DNA of 64,000 nt from positions 115,570,246 through 115,634,245 of the forward strand of contig CM056742.1 of assembly GCA_029851415.1 (NCBI GenBank), read 5' to 3'. This DNA comes from Eretmocerus hayati (lineage: Eukaryota > Arthropoda > Insecta > Hymenoptera > Aphelinidae). Below are positions 10,942-21,204 of the stretch, in pieces (within the stretch, counting starts at the first letter, position 1; each line of letters begins with the position of its first letter). Under the pieces are notes generated by a model, which worked only from the letters and a program-made list of their open reading frames with translations, searched no databases and was not told where the DNA came from. The translations under genes were made by a program, and so were the position numbers.

Positions 10942-11168
10942 GTGATACAAATATGTTTTTCTAACTCAAATTGACCGTCTAAACACGATTTTGAGGTTAG
11001 CTTGGCTTCAAAATATCATTCATCTATCTTGACGAAACTTAGAATCCAATGGCATGTTTCCGCGCCGTACAAGATTTGGTGATCTTCTACAGCTAAGCTA
11101 CCGAGTAGACTACCCTCGAAATCGTGTCGAGACGGTCAATTCGGGCGGATAAATATATCTGTATACCT
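10942..11168. repeat. Imperfect hairpin repeat abutting the foldback element
   Basis: AATTGACCGTCTAAACACGA (10969 on) is mirrored by TCGTGTCGAGACGGTCAATT (ending 11141), and weaker pairing extends to ATACAAATAT/ATATATCTGTATAC outside it. Arms are about 50-60 bp. No target duplication could be assigned. It may be a small non-autonomous DNA element. Confidence 0.45.
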
Positions 11169-12022
11169 GATTCAGTCAATTAACTCATTTGTGAGCTAGA
11201 ACCAGTGAAATGGCATATTAACATCCGCGTTGATTGAAAAACAAACGGTATGATGCCTATGTTACATCCTTGAAGGATGTACGGTAGATAGCGCGCTTTG
11301 CTCAGAGAATGACGAGTCTCGGGCTCGACTGAACCTACCGACGCTCACCGGAGCGTACCGCGGACTTCCTTCCAGGGAAGTTGTCCTATCTCAGGGATCC
11401 CCAGAACACTTCTTTGGAGGTCGTGTCCTAGCGATCACCTGGGGCACAACGTACGGTCAGACTCTGCTTCAGGCAACCACCTGTACGTTAGCGCCCCTCC
11501 GCCCGTATGGAGAGTGCTAATCTCTCCACAGGGGAACTACTTAGGGCCCTACCCCCCGAGCCGTAGGGCTATTTCCTACCGCGCTCAGGTTCCTATGTGG
11601 ACCTCGAACCGCACGACGGCTGACTCGGGCCACGTTAAGGACATTCTGGGGGACGTGGACGGGATTACGGAATGTCAGGTTAAAAATAATCACGTGTTTC
11701 TTTATTCACTGTACTCCCTATCTCTCTCGCTTCACGGGTCATGAGACCTATCCAGAGGTTAGAGAGATCTGGGAGGCTTTACTGAATCCGGGGCTCTTAC
11801 CCCGAGAGTTATAGTTCCCGTGTAGGCGCAACGGAAAATTAAGAGACAACATCATCGGAAGGGCTGAGTTTCCCAAACCGAGTGATATGTCTCCTTATGA
11901 AAGGTCAATAAGAGAAAGAAAGAAGAACAAAGTAGATCTCATTACTATGAATTTATTAGAACTGAATTTATTACAGGAAATTATATTCACACGGGCGGCT
12001 TTTAGCCTAATAGAACTGGTGT
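11169..12022. other. Unrecognised GC-rich segment left of the R1-like LINE array
   Basis: From about 11270 to 11840 the base composition becomes GC-rich, unlike the flanks. It holds a perfect 19 bp palindrome (TACATCCTTGAAGGATGTA near 11264) and a 76-codon open frame (11514-11744) that resembles nothing I know. On the minus strand two AATAAA-type signals lie near 11950-11985. It may be the 3' or LTR-like end of an older element, but I cannot name it. Confidence 0.3.
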
Positions 12023-12034
12023 TCTCTCTCTCTC
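12023..12034. repeat. (TC)n microsatellite at the 3' junction of R1-like copy A
   Basis: A short TC run is followed directly by a T run (12035-12043) and then LINE 3' sequence. Read on the minus strand, the LINE ends in A(n) followed by (GA)n. Confidence 0.7.
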
Positions 12035-12672
12035 TTTTTTTTTCTCATATGAGGTGGTTGTAGGGCGAATACGCTGCGACGTACGAAGGAGAGGCACCGG
12101 TCAGACAAACACGGCTGGCCAGCACCTCCCCAACAGTCCCGGGCTGGAATCCGCATCGATACGGCCATCCGAACCGGGTAAACCCTCTCTTCTTTCTCCG
12201 TTGGCGCCGGCCATTGATCAAGGGAGAGATCCACCAACTTACCAATCCGGCCCCGGCACCGCGTGAGCATTACTTCGGCGGCGTCTCGCGTTCAGGATCG
12301 AGCGTCTCCCTTCTCACGACTCGCAGGTGTTGTTTCCCCTTCTTCGATCTTCTCCCATCTCTTCATTCTTCATTCTTCTTTCTTCTTTCTTCGATCTCTC
12401 TTCTTCCTTCGATCTTCGATCTTCTCTCTTCTTCCTTCCCTCTTCAGTCCATCATATTCCTCCTGGAACCATTTGGACCTCTTCTGCTTGAATCGGCAGG
12501 TTTACTGTAATTCGCCGGCATCGAGGCGCCTCACCTCCCTTTCTTTCTCCTCCTTACGGGTCATCACCAGCTTGATGTATCCGGTGACTCTATCCCATGT
12601 CTCGTGGTTGCGAAGTAAGTACGGGACGAGGTTCTCAGGTATCAGTTGAGCACCCAGCCTACCATCCAACTC
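12035..12672 (-). mobile_element. R1-like LINE, copy A: 5'-truncated 3' end only
   Basis: A minus-strand fragment beginning with poly(T) and a GGTGGTTGTAGGGCG 3' UTR. Positions 12495-12670 match copy B 13190-13370 closely (about 90 percent by eye), the region that encodes the last residues of ORF2. The 3' UTR is more diverged from B than C is, so A belongs to a related subfamily. It breaks off at 12672 just before the next (TC)n tract, so it is truncated at its 5' side. Confidence 0.75.
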
Positions 12673-12690
12673 GGCGGCTTTCTTTGTGTG

Positions 12691-12704
12691 TGTCTCTCTC
12701 TCTC
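12691..12704. repeat. (TC)n microsatellite between R1-like copies A and B
   Basis: A TC run preceded by a short GT run separates the truncated 5' side of copy A from the poly(A) end of copy B (T run 12705-12724). Confidence 0.75.
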
Positions 12705-13193
12705 TTTTTTTTTTTTTTTTTTTTAAGGTGGTTAGAGGGCAAAATCTGCCTCAAGATCCTTCGGATCCGTCCCCAGACACCGGGCTGGTTCAGCTTACGC
12801 GGACTACGCATAGCCCACGCAGGCCATACCAGGCGGGACACGGGTTTGGGTGGGGCCCACCGAGAGGTGAGCCCGGCCGTGTAATATCCCTCTCCTCTTG
12901 GTGTCCGATACCTAGGGAATCGGGCAATCAGGAAGGAGATCCACCTGCATCTGCCATCTCATCCCGGAACCGCGTGAGCATTACTTCAGGGTGAGTGGCA
13001 TGTCTCGCGCTCGATTGCGAGCGTTCCTCTTCTCCATCTTCTCTCTTCGGCCACTTGTCGGCATCTTCTATCATCATTCTTCATTGTTCCCTCTCTTTCT
13101 TCTTTCTTCCCTCTTCTTTCTTCTTTCTCCCCTCTTCAGGGCATCATATTCCTCCTGGAATCATTTGGGCCTCTTCTGTTTTCATTGGCAGAC

Positions 13194-13826
13194 TCACTGT
13201 AATTCGCCGGCATCGAGGCGCCTCACTTCCCTCTCTTTCTTCTCCTTGCGGGTCATCACCAGCCGGATGTATCCGGTGACTCTATCCCATGTCTCCTGGT
13301 TGCGGAGCAAGTACGGGACGAGATTCTCAGGTGTTAGTTGAGCACCCAGCCATCTATCCAGCTCGGCGCGCTCTCTCCGGGTGTCGCTGCACTTGAACAG
13401 GGCATGTTCGGCGTCATCCCAGTCGTCCCCGCATGACTGACATGCTGGGTTCGTCCTCTTCTTGAACCTGGTTAGATAGGAACCGAAGCAACCATGATCG
13501 CTTAGTGCCTGAGTCGTCCAGTAGTCCATCTCTCCGTGGGAACGTTCCGCCCACTTGGCTATGTCACGGATCAACCGGTGCGTCCATCTGCCATTCGCGA
13601 ATGGCGAGTCCGACTTAGTTTGCCACTGTTCGAGGGTGGTTTCCTTCTCGTTGTCGCGGATGATCTCAGCATGATGGAGGTGGTGACGGTGTTGAGAAGT
13701 GCGCGCCTCTTTTCCTTGGGTCCTCCGATATTCGGCATGAGCCGCTGGAGCGCCGCACCGACCCTGCTCGCCTTTTGGGCGGCTTCTTGGATGTGCTTCT
13801 TGAACGACCCCTTGTCTTCGAGCCAT
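13194..13826 (-). pseudogene. R1-like copy B ORF2, C-terminal segment
   Basis: In a different frame from the RT, this segment carries the conserved WTHRLIRDIAKW block, a GCFGSYLTRFK run and the zinc motif CQSCGDDWDDAEHALFKC typical of R1-clade C-termini, then a charged tail ending at 13194. Between the end of the RT frame and this block about 200 residues expected for the connection region are missing, so an internal deletion with frameshift lies near 13650-13700. The first ~50 residues of this frame are RT sequence read out of frame. Confidence 0.8.
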
Positions 13827-15648
13827 ACACCGAGGTATTTCAGCTCTGTTTTCCGAGGAATCTCTTGCCCGTTGATATAAAACCGGGGTAAGTCGAACTT
13901 CCTACGCCTTGTGACCACGATTGCTTCGCACTTCTTGACAGCGAGCTCCAGAAGCCTGCTAATCATCCACTCGTAGACTCGGGCCAGCGCTCCGTTCGCG
14001 CGTCTACCCAAGAGTTCCTCGTTGTCAGCCCATACTATGAGTCCCGCGTTGTCCGCAAAAGCCACTATTATCACTCCTTCTGGCAGTTCGACAGACAGTA
14101 AGCTGTCGTACTGGGTGTTCCAGTTGAACGGCTCGGAAACCGATCCCTGTCCGATTCCGGCGGACAGTACCCGAATCTCTTGTCGCTTGTCGGTGTCGTA
14201 CACGAGGGTCCTGTTCCGCAGGTGGTCACTCGTGACGGCTAGTAGATAGGGGGGCACTTTACCTGCTTGAGATTGATAAACTCGCTCCCAGCTCGCGCAG
14301 TTGAATGCGTTCTTTATGTCCAACGCAATGATGGCACAGAATCCTCCTCTTCCTTGGTATGGGTTCCCTACCGACGCTTGAACCCGTTCTTGGACCGCCT
14401 CGATCGCGTGAACAGTGCTCCGTCCCTTCCGGGACCCGAACTGCATTGGTGATAGCCCACCGCCTTGTTCGTAGGCTTTCTCCACCCTGTTGAGCACCAT
14501 CCTCTCGTACATTTTCCCGATATTGTCGAGCATGCTGAGAGGGCGTTGACCTCCTTGACCCTTAGGTATCAGGACCAGCTTCTGGCGTTTCCACTTGTCC
14601 GGGAAAATTCCCGCGCTCAGACAGATGTTGAAGAGGTCGAGGAGTAAATCTGGCTTGTATTTGAAGACCAGTTTCAGAGCCTCGTTTAGAATGCCGTCCA
14701 GGCCAGAGGCCTTGCCGTGTGGCAGCCTCTTCGCCGCTATGAGTAGCTCTTGCATAGTGAAGAGCGGGATGGGGTCTTCGCTCTCCATAGAGAATGTAAC
14801 TCTGGGTTCTCCTGCTGGGAAGAGGTCTTCCACGATGTTGCGCAATGTTGCTGTATCGTTCGGTGCTGGGTTGCCCCTCCGGGGTCGGACCTTTGACATG
14901 ACCACGCGATATGGCGTGCCCCAGGAATCTTCGTTAACCATGTCGCACAGTTCACCCCAGCACTTCTCTGTGCTCCTCCGGATGGCTAGAACGAGAGCCT
15001 TCTTTGCTTCTTTGTACGCTCTGTCATCTTCCGCCAGCGATGGTCGTTGCAGTTTCCTTGATCGCCATGCGGTCCTCCTTTTCTTGTTGCTCGTTCTTCG
15101 TAGAGCCTTGATCTCATCGGTGATCCAGTACTCTGGTTCCCTCCAGAAACATGGTGTTGTCCTGCGAGGAATCGACGCGTCGCAAGCTCTCGTGATGGCG
15201 GATGTTACCATCGCCACAGCCTCGTCCGAAGCGGAGTTCATCGGGAGATCTTCGACTGTTACTATCGATTCCCGGAATTTTCCCCTCGTCCAGCTTCCGT
15301 ACCTGCCACCCCGTTGGTCGCGGTCTGCGTGTCGTCTGTCTCTGTCCGTCAGTCCTAAGCCGAAACCGAATGTGTCGATGGTCACTCAGAGTTTCCGTGT
15401 CCAGAATTTCCCACGATGTATACGTCCCATGAGCAACGGGCTCATGAACGTCAGGTCGAGGACCGATGACGAACCTCCCTCCCGGGACCGAGTGTCGTGC
15501 CGGTAATAGGTGATAACCCCCGTCTCGTTCGCGAGCACTAATCCTAATGCCTCCATGGCATCAGCGAGTATTACCCCCCGTCTACCGCGCGGCCCCCCAC
15601 TCCAAGTCGGTTCCTTGGAGTTGAAATCCCTCGCGATTATAACTGCCC
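13660..15648 (-). pseudogene. R1-like copy B ORF2, reverse transcriptase (FADN active site)
   Basis: A long frame open at least from 15385 and, reading back, from the G tract at 15646-15655. It contains the end of the endonuclease, then an RT: HGKASGLDGILNEALKL, GQRPLSMLDNIGKMYERM, FGSRKGRSTVHAIE, the palm motif IIALDIKNAFNCASW and the GIGQGSVSEPFNWN block. The catalytic tetrad reads FADN, not FADD: codon 14048-14050 is AAC. The second aspartate normally binds metal, so this copy is probably catalytically dead whatever its frames. The frame leaves RT homology near 13680. Confidence 0.85.
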
Positions 15649-15993
15649 CCCCCCCATTGCCTCACATCCTCTTCTAGGTCGTGGAGCTCGTCGTCAAATT
15701 CGTGCGTCTTGAGCGACGGCGAATAGTAGCAGCTGTATACAGGTGTGCCCCCTATGGTCTTTCGAGCATAACCGCGGCCACTAACAGCTGGTCCAGTCTC
15801 GCGGATCGCGGGATTCGTGATCTGAATTACAGCGGTCCCCCAGTGATCGAATGTGGATCGGGAAAGTTCGCGCTTCCCAGGCGGTTCGGAGATGATCAGA
15901 ACATCGATACCCCCTTCTTTGGCACCAGTGTGTAGGAGGTCACAAGCGTCCCCGCTTCTCCTGAGGTTGGCTTGGATGAAGTTAGTCATTTCT
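15582..15993 (-). pseudogene. R1-like copy B ORF2, endonuclease N-terminal part
   Basis: Starts at an ATG (15990) three bases after a 17-base G tract. It reads MTNFIQANLRRSGDACDLL, then a DVLIISEPP motif, the RGYARKTIG segment and a GGTPVYSCYYSPS block, all endonuclease landmarks of R1 elements. At the 10-base G tract (15646-15655) the frame is lost; with one G fewer it would continue as AVIIARDFNSKEPTW, the DFN-type catalytic motif. The rest of the fold (SDHRHIRF near 15360) is in the next feature's frame. Confidence 0.8.
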
Positions 15994-16010
15994 CCCCCCC
16001 CCCCCCCCCC
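15994..16010. other. G17 tract (minus strand) at the ORF1/ORF2 junction, copy B
   Basis: A run of 17 C on the plus strand lies between ORF1 zinc knuckles and the ORF2 methionine (minus strand G17-AGAAATG). At this length ORF1 and ORF2 are in one frame. The same site in copy C is G10 (18975-18984). Confidence 0.9.
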
Positions 16011-17860
16011 GCGTTTATATGTCGCCCTCGCGTTTTGGTAGGCTGTGCAGTTGCTGGAGCCCGACCTGTGGTCAGATCTGGTTCCGATAGCCACGCAGCT
16101 GAGGCATTTTGGTGTCTCTTTACAGGTAGCGGCGAGGTGTCCTGGTTCACCACACTGAAAGCAGAGTTTCAGTTGACGTTCCTCTGCCTTCTCTTTTTCG
16201 CAGCCTGAGGCCTTGTGGCCATACTCTAGGCAGTTATAGCAGCGTGGGATGCCACCCTTCTCGCGGATTCTCACTCTGCTCCATCCGACCTTGGGTTCTT
16301 TTCAGTCCAGGGGGCGGTGAGCGAGCCTTGCTGGGATGGACACAACCGCTGTTTGGGTCCCCCGGGAAGCGCTCCGCAGGCTCTTGACTATCACGGCTCC
16401 ATCCTCGTTTTCTGGTAGGGCCTTCGCGAGGTCCTTCTGCACTTTAGTTTTGTCGACATCGTAGTCGACTCCGAGAACCTCGAGGGTCATGCTATTTGCG
16501 AGGCAGTGGACGGCCCCTTCTTGCCCGACGACTGGTGTCAGAGCCGCTTTGATGGCTGCAGCGTCGGTGCCCTTCCTCAGTTCAATGAGGATTTGTCCTT
16601 CCTGTGTTTTGCGGATGCCCGTGACTCTAGAGCCCACTTCTTCATTAAGGTCATCCGTCTTTATCTTGCGCAGCATATCTGCGTAGCTTAACCCACCTTG
16701 GTTTGCCGTGACGAGAACGGCGTCGGATTTCGCTCTTCTTGGCTTCATTTTTGCCTTCTTTCCAGCGGTGTCATTTGATCGACCGCTCTTGTTTGCCCTC
16801 TTCGTATTCCTCTTAGAGACCACTTCCTGCCAAGGCCCGTCCTGCTTGGGCCTATTAAGAGTCGATGTCGAGCGCGGTGTTTCGAGGGCTCCCGATGGAT
16901 GTCCGCGTCTCGTCCTCTTCGTATCGTGCTGTTTCCCTTGTCGCGATTCCGGTTTATTCGCCCCCCTTCCCTGTGTGCCGCTTCCCGACGCGGCTGGCCA
17001 GAGGGCTGCGCACTCCTCTTAATTTTTAGGGTCTTCTCCGCTTCGAGAAGTGTGGTCTCGAAAGCCGCTCTCTTCCCTTTGTCTGCCGCAAGTAGGCCTA
17101 CGAGAGCGTGGCCAATCTTCTTGAGCTCTTCCATGTCGCCCTGAGTTCCTTCTGGGATGTTGGAGGCAGACTCGGCTATCCCTATGACCAAGTTCAGGTG
17201 GTCGAGGAGAAGATGAGTCTTCTCCTCCATCTGTTCTCGGCACATTTTCAAGTCCCTTCATCCTTCCATTAGATCGGGGGCCTTGTCTCCACTTCTTTGT
17301 TTACTGGCCTTCTCAGGTGTGGGAACCGATCGATGTCCATATCCTCCGGTGTTTTTTGCCCTTTTTCGAGTCCGCGGTCACAGTCCTTGGATGTCAGGGT
17401 GATATCTGACTTCTGGGACTCCGTGGTGGTGTTAGAGTCCCCTGAATTCGAACTGGAATCGGCGGTATCGTCTCCCTTGTCCTTGTCTTGCGTAAGCTGG
17501 ATCTTGATCGCGGGGTTGATCTTCATCAGCTTGTCCGCCGCCGCTTGCGCTTCTGCAGCAACCTCCGCGTTCTCCTCTTTTTGGCTCGAGAATGTGAGCT
17601 TCGATTGCTTCAGCGTTCGCTTCTCTACTTCCTCACTCAGACCCTTTCTCTTCCTGCTGTTCGGGGTCAGGTCTGCTCCTCTCTTGTGTTGGTCCTTTTC
17701 TCCAACTATCTTCGCCTGAGGCGTATTTCCATCGCTTGTAGCTTTACGCGTAACTCCACCAGCCAAGTGTGCCACTGGTAGCGCGCTTTGCATTTTGCCC
17801 CCCCCCCCCCCCAAGATCCGAATGGGGCCCCGCTTTACTTGGGGAATTCTTGCCGTCAAT
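16011..17860 (-). pseudogene. R1-like copy B ORF1 (gag-like), frameshifted
   Basis: ORF1 is broken into overlapping frames (17859-17269, 17251-16745, 16823-16302, 16274 onward). In order: a charged N-terminal region, a helical segment with LLLDHLNLVIGIAESAS, a basic linker, an ADMLRKIKTDD...ALTPVVG nucleic-acid-binding-like block, and three knuckles: CYNCLEYGHKASGC, CFQCGEPGHLAATC and a CLSC-start third one completed by HRSGSSNC in this copy. It packages the element RNA. The frame near the N-terminus crosses a G15 tract (17798-17812), so the true start is unclear; a candidate ATG at 17865 lies in the frame before the tract. Confidence 0.8.
17798..17812. other. G15 tract (minus strand) in the ORF1 N-terminal region, copy B
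   Basis: Fifteen C on the plus strand, followed on the minus strand by CAAAATGCAAAGC. The frame of the upstream ATG enters the tract and leaves out of frame with the conserved ORF1 at this length. The equivalent tract in copy C is G17 (20776-20792) but with an extra C after it, so it keeps the same phase. Confidence 0.85.
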
Positions 17861-18128
17861 GCTGGACATCATCTTCTTTCTTCTTTTTTCCAGGGCCTGG
17901 AATCGCATGCTGGCCGACCCCGGACCAGACCATCATGGGTGTGGTGTTTGTGTGATGCGTGTTCTGTATAATGTTGGTATGTCTGTGTAATGCTTGAGCA
18001 AGCGTAAGTATGGTGCATGTAGGGTGTGGTTCGTGTGAGTGTAAGTGTAGGACTCGAGTCCGGAGGGGCGTCGCTCCCTCAAGCTCCAAGTGCAGCCCAA
18101 AGGTCACACTCAAAGCCCCCCACGGGTA

Positions 18129-18146
18129 TCTCTCTCTCTCTCTCTC
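18129..18146. repeat. (TC)n microsatellite between R1-like copies B and C
   Basis: A pure TC run joins the exact 5' terminus of copy B (...GGGTA) to the poly(A) end of copy C (T run 18147-18164). Confidence 0.85.
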
Positions 18147-18650
18147 TTTTTTTTTTTTTTTTTTAAGGTGGTTAAAGGGCAAAATCTGCCTCAGGATCCC
18201 TCGGATCCGTCCCCAGACACCGGACTGGTTCAGCTTACGCGGACTACGCATAGCCCACGCAGGCCATACCAGGCGGGACACGGGTTTGGGTGGGGCCCAC
18301 CGAGAGGTGGGCCCGGCCGTGTAATATCCCTCTCCCCTCGATGTCCGATACCTAGGGCATCGGGCAATCAAGAAGGAGATCCACCTGCATCTACCATCTC
18401 ATCCCGGAACCGCGTGAGCATTACTTCAGGATGAGCGGCATGTCTCGCGTTCGATTGCGAGCGTTCCTCTTCTCCATCTTCTCTCTTCGGCCACTTGTCG
18501 GCATCTTCTATCTTCACTCTTCATTGTTCCCTCTCTTTCTTCTTTCTCTCTCTTCTTTCTTCTTTCTCCCCTCTTCAAAGCATCATTTCTCTCCTTGAAC
18601 AATTGGGACCTCTTCTCCTTCAGTTGGCAGACTCACTTCATTTCGCTTTC

Positions 18651-18750
18651 NNNNNNNNNNNNNNNNNNNNNNNNNNNNNNNNNNNNNNNNNNNNNNNNNN
18701 NNNNNNNNNNNNNNNNNNNNNNNNNNNNNNNNNNNNNNNNNNNNNNNNNN
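18651..18750. other. Assembly gap (100 N)
   Basis: One hundred consecutive N, the conventional length for a gap of unknown size. By comparison with copy B it hides roughly 2.6 kb of ORF2 unless copy C carries a deletion there. Confidence 0.98.
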
Positions 18751-18970
18751 AACCGCGGCCACTGACAGCTGGTCTAGTCTCGCGGATCGCGGGATTCGTG
18801 ATCTGAATTACAGCGGTCCCCCAGTGATCGAATGTGGATCGGGAAAGTTCGCGTTTTCGAGGCGGTTCGGAGATGATCAGAACATCGATACCCCCTTCTT
18901 TGGCGCCAGTGTGTAGGAGGTCACAGGCGTCCCCGCTTCTCCTGAGGTTGGCTTGGATGAAGTTAGCCAT
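18751..18970 (-). pseudogene. R1-like copy C ORF2, endonuclease N-terminal fragment
   Basis: Starts at ATG 18970 just after the G10 tract. The first ~70 residues match copy B with few substitutions (for example MANF for MTNF) through the SEPP and GHWGTAVIQ-like region, then run into the N gap. It cannot be assessed further. Confidence 0.75.
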
Positions 18971-19035
18971 TTCTCCCCCCCCCCGCGTCCATATGTGGCC
19001 CTCGCGTTTTGGTAGGCTGTGCAGTTGCTGGAGCC

Positions 19036-20870
19036 CTACCTGTGGTCAGATCTGGTTCCAATAGCCACGCAGCTGAGGCATTTTGGTTTCTCTTTACAGG
19101 TAGCGGCGAGGTGTCCTGGTTCACCACACTGGAAGCAGAGTTTCAGTTGACGTTCCTCTGCCTTCTCTTTTTCGCAGCCTGAGGCCTTGTGGCCATACTC
19201 TAGGCAGTTATAGCAGCGTGGGATGCCACCCTTCTCGCGGATTCTCACTCTGCTCCATCCGACCTTGGGTTCTTTCCAGTCCAGGGGGCGGTGAGCGAGC
19301 CTCGCTGGGATGGACACAACCGCTGTTTGGGTGCCCGGGGAACCGCTCCGCAGGCTCTTGACTATCACGGCTCCATCCTCGTTTTCTGGTAGGGCCTTCG
19401 CGAGGTCCTGCTGCACTTTAGTTTTGTCGACATCGTAGTCGACTCCGAGAACCTCGAGGGTCATGCTATTTGCGAGGCAGTGGACAGCCCCTTCTTGCCC
19501 GACGACTGGTGTCAAAGCCGCTTTGATGGCTGCGGCGTCGGCACCCATCCTCAGTTCAATGAGGATTTGTCCTTCCTGTGTCTTGCGGATGCTCGTGACT
19601 TTAGAGCCCACTTCTTCATTAAGGTCATCCGTCTTTATCTTGCGCAGCATATCTGCGTAGCTTAACCCACCTTGGTTTGCCGTGACGAGAACGGCGTCGG
19701 GTTTCGCTCTTCTTGGCTCCATTTTTGCCTTCTTCCCAGCGGTGTCACTTGATCGACCGCTCTTCTTTGCCCTCTTCGTATTCCTCTTAGAGACCACTTC
19801 CTGCCAAGGCCCGTCCTGCTTGGGCCTATTAAGAGTCGATGTCAAGCGCGGTGTTTCGAGGGCTCCCGATGGATGTCCGCGTCTCGTCCTCTTCGTATCG
19901 TGCTGTTCCCCTTGTCGCGATTCCGGTTTATTCGCCCCCCTTCCCCGTGTGCCGCTTCCTGACGCGGCTGGCCCAGAGGGCTGCGCACTCCTCTTCATTT
20001 TTAGGGTCTTCTCCGCTTCGAGAAGTGTGGTCTCGAAAGCCGCTCTCTTCCCTTTGTCTGCCGCAAGTAGGCCTACGAGAGCGTGGCCAATCTTCTTGAG
20101 CTCTTCCATGTCGCCCTGAGTTCCTTCTGGGATGTTGGAGGCAGACTCGGCTATCCCTATGACCAAGTTCAGGTGGTCGAGGAGAAGATGAGTCTGCTCC
20201 TCCATCTGTTCTCGGCACATTTTCAAGTCCCTCCATCCTTCCATTAGATCGGGGGCCTTGTCTCCACTTCTTTGTTGACTGGCCTCCTCAGGTGTGGGGA
20301 ACCGATCGATGTCCATATCCTCCGGTGTTTTTTTGCCCTTTTTCGAGTCCGCGGTCACAGTCCTTGGATGTCAGGGTGTCTTCTGACTTCTGGGACTCCG
20401 TGGTGGTGTTAGAGTCCCCTGAATCCGAACTGGAATCGGCGGTATCGTCTTCCTTGTCCTTGTCTTGCGTAAGCTGGATCTTGATCGCGGGGTTGATCTT
20501 CATCAGCTTGTCCGCCGCCGCTTACGCTTCTGCAGCAGCCTCCGCGTTCTTCTCTTTTTGGCTCGAGAATGTGAGCTTCGATTGCTTCAGCGTTCGCTTC
20601 TCTACTTCCTCACTCAGACCCTTTCTATTCCTGCTGTTCGGGGTGAGGTCTACTCCTCTCTTGTGTTGGTCCTTTTCTCCAACTATCTTCGCTTGAGGCG
20701 TATTTCCATCGCTTGTAGCTTTACGCGTAACTCCACCAGCCAAGTGTGCCACTGGTAGCGCGCTTTGCATTTTGGCCCCCCCCCCCCCCCCCAAGATCCG
20801 AATGGGGCCCCGCTTTACTTGAGGAATTCTTGCCGTCAATGCTGGACATCATCTTCTTTCTTCTTTTTTC
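19036..20870 (-). pseudogene. R1-like copy C ORF1 (gag-like)
   Basis: The longest intact stretch (20358-19036, 440 residues; its first codon is GTG, so the frame enters from upstream) covers the helical segment, basic linker, ADMLRKIKTDD block and two full zinc knuckles. A TAG at 19036-19038 cuts the third knuckle, where copy B reads TCG, so this is a single-base nonsense change. Upstream, 20839-20522 holds the N-terminal third in another frame with a TAA at 20522, and the G17 tract (20776-20792) precedes its conserved MQSAL start. ORF1 in this copy is therefore defective in at least three places. Confidence 0.8.
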
Positions 20871-21104
20871 CAGGGCCTGGAATCGCATGCTGGCCGACCC
20901 CGGACCAGACCAGCACGGGTGTGGTGTTTGTGTGATGCGTGTTCTGTATAATGTTGGTATGTCTGTGTAATGCTTGAGCAAGCGTAAGTATGGTGCATGT
21001 AGGGTGTGGTTCGTGTGAGTGTAAGTGTAGGACTCGAGTCCGGAGGGGCGTCGCTCCCTCAAGCTCCAAGTGCACCCCAAAGGTCACACTCAAAGCCCCC
21101 TACG

Positions 21105-21106
<2 letters not shown>

Positions 21107-21148
<42 letters not shown>
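21107..21148. repeat. (TC)n microsatellite, ~42 bp, 5' flank of R1-like copy C
   Basis: The longest TC run in the window, directly adjoining the LINE 5' terminus on one side and unique sequence (TTTGCGGCGATCC) on the other. It is probably the residue of the original (GA)n target. Confidence 0.9.
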
Positions 21149-21151
<3 letters not shown>

Positions 21152-21204
21152 GGCGATCCACGAGGCGAATCTCGGGCAGAGATTCGTCTGGCTTTTGGGT
21201 TTGA

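Larger units (their letters stand above)
12705..18128 (-). mobile_element. R1-like LINE, copy B: both termini present, internally decayed
   Basis: A minus-strand element of 5.4 kb lying exactly between two (TC)n tracts. From its 5' side: CCCGTGGGGGGCTTTGAG start at 18128, a ~250 bp leader, ORF1 with three zinc knuckles, then ORF2 with endonuclease, RT and C-terminal zinc motif, a ~480 bp 3' UTR rich in TTC/TCT, and a 20-nt A tail. The domain set (no RNase H) and the knuckle trio fit the R1 clade. Frames break at three G tracts and by an RT-thumb deletion. Its 5' end is the same base as in copy C, which supports full-length insertion at a defined target. Confidence 0.85.
18147..21106 (-). mobile_element. 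R1-like LINE, copy C: 5'-complete, ORF2 mostly lost in an assembly gap
   Basis: A minus-strand element very similar to copy B (mid-90s percent by eye over ORF1). The 3' UTR (18165-18650), an N gap, the first ~70 codons of ORF2, ORF1 and the 5' leader are present. The 5' end is CCCGTAGGGGGCTTTGAG, abutting a long (TC)n tract. Sequence left of the gap corresponds to copy B near 13195 and right of it to near 15768, so about 2.6 kb is represented by 100 N. Confidence 0.85.

Noticed and set aside
11514..11744. 76-codon open frame in the GC-rich segment
   Set aside because: No recognisable domain, no support from neighbours, and GC-rich DNA has few stops.
11960..12010. Histone-type 3' stem-loop (GGCTTTTAGCC)
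   Set aside because: Stem and loop lengths do not match the histone consensus and no histone gene is nearby.
13536..15506. Long plus-strand open frames opposite the R1-like ORF2 (for example 303 codons at 14595-15506)
   Set aside because: They are antisense shadows of a real minus-strand reverse transcriptase.
15994..16010. G-quadruplex regulatory element
   Set aside because: A single homopolymer run is better explained by slippage; quadruplex function cannot be judged from one uninterrupted tract.
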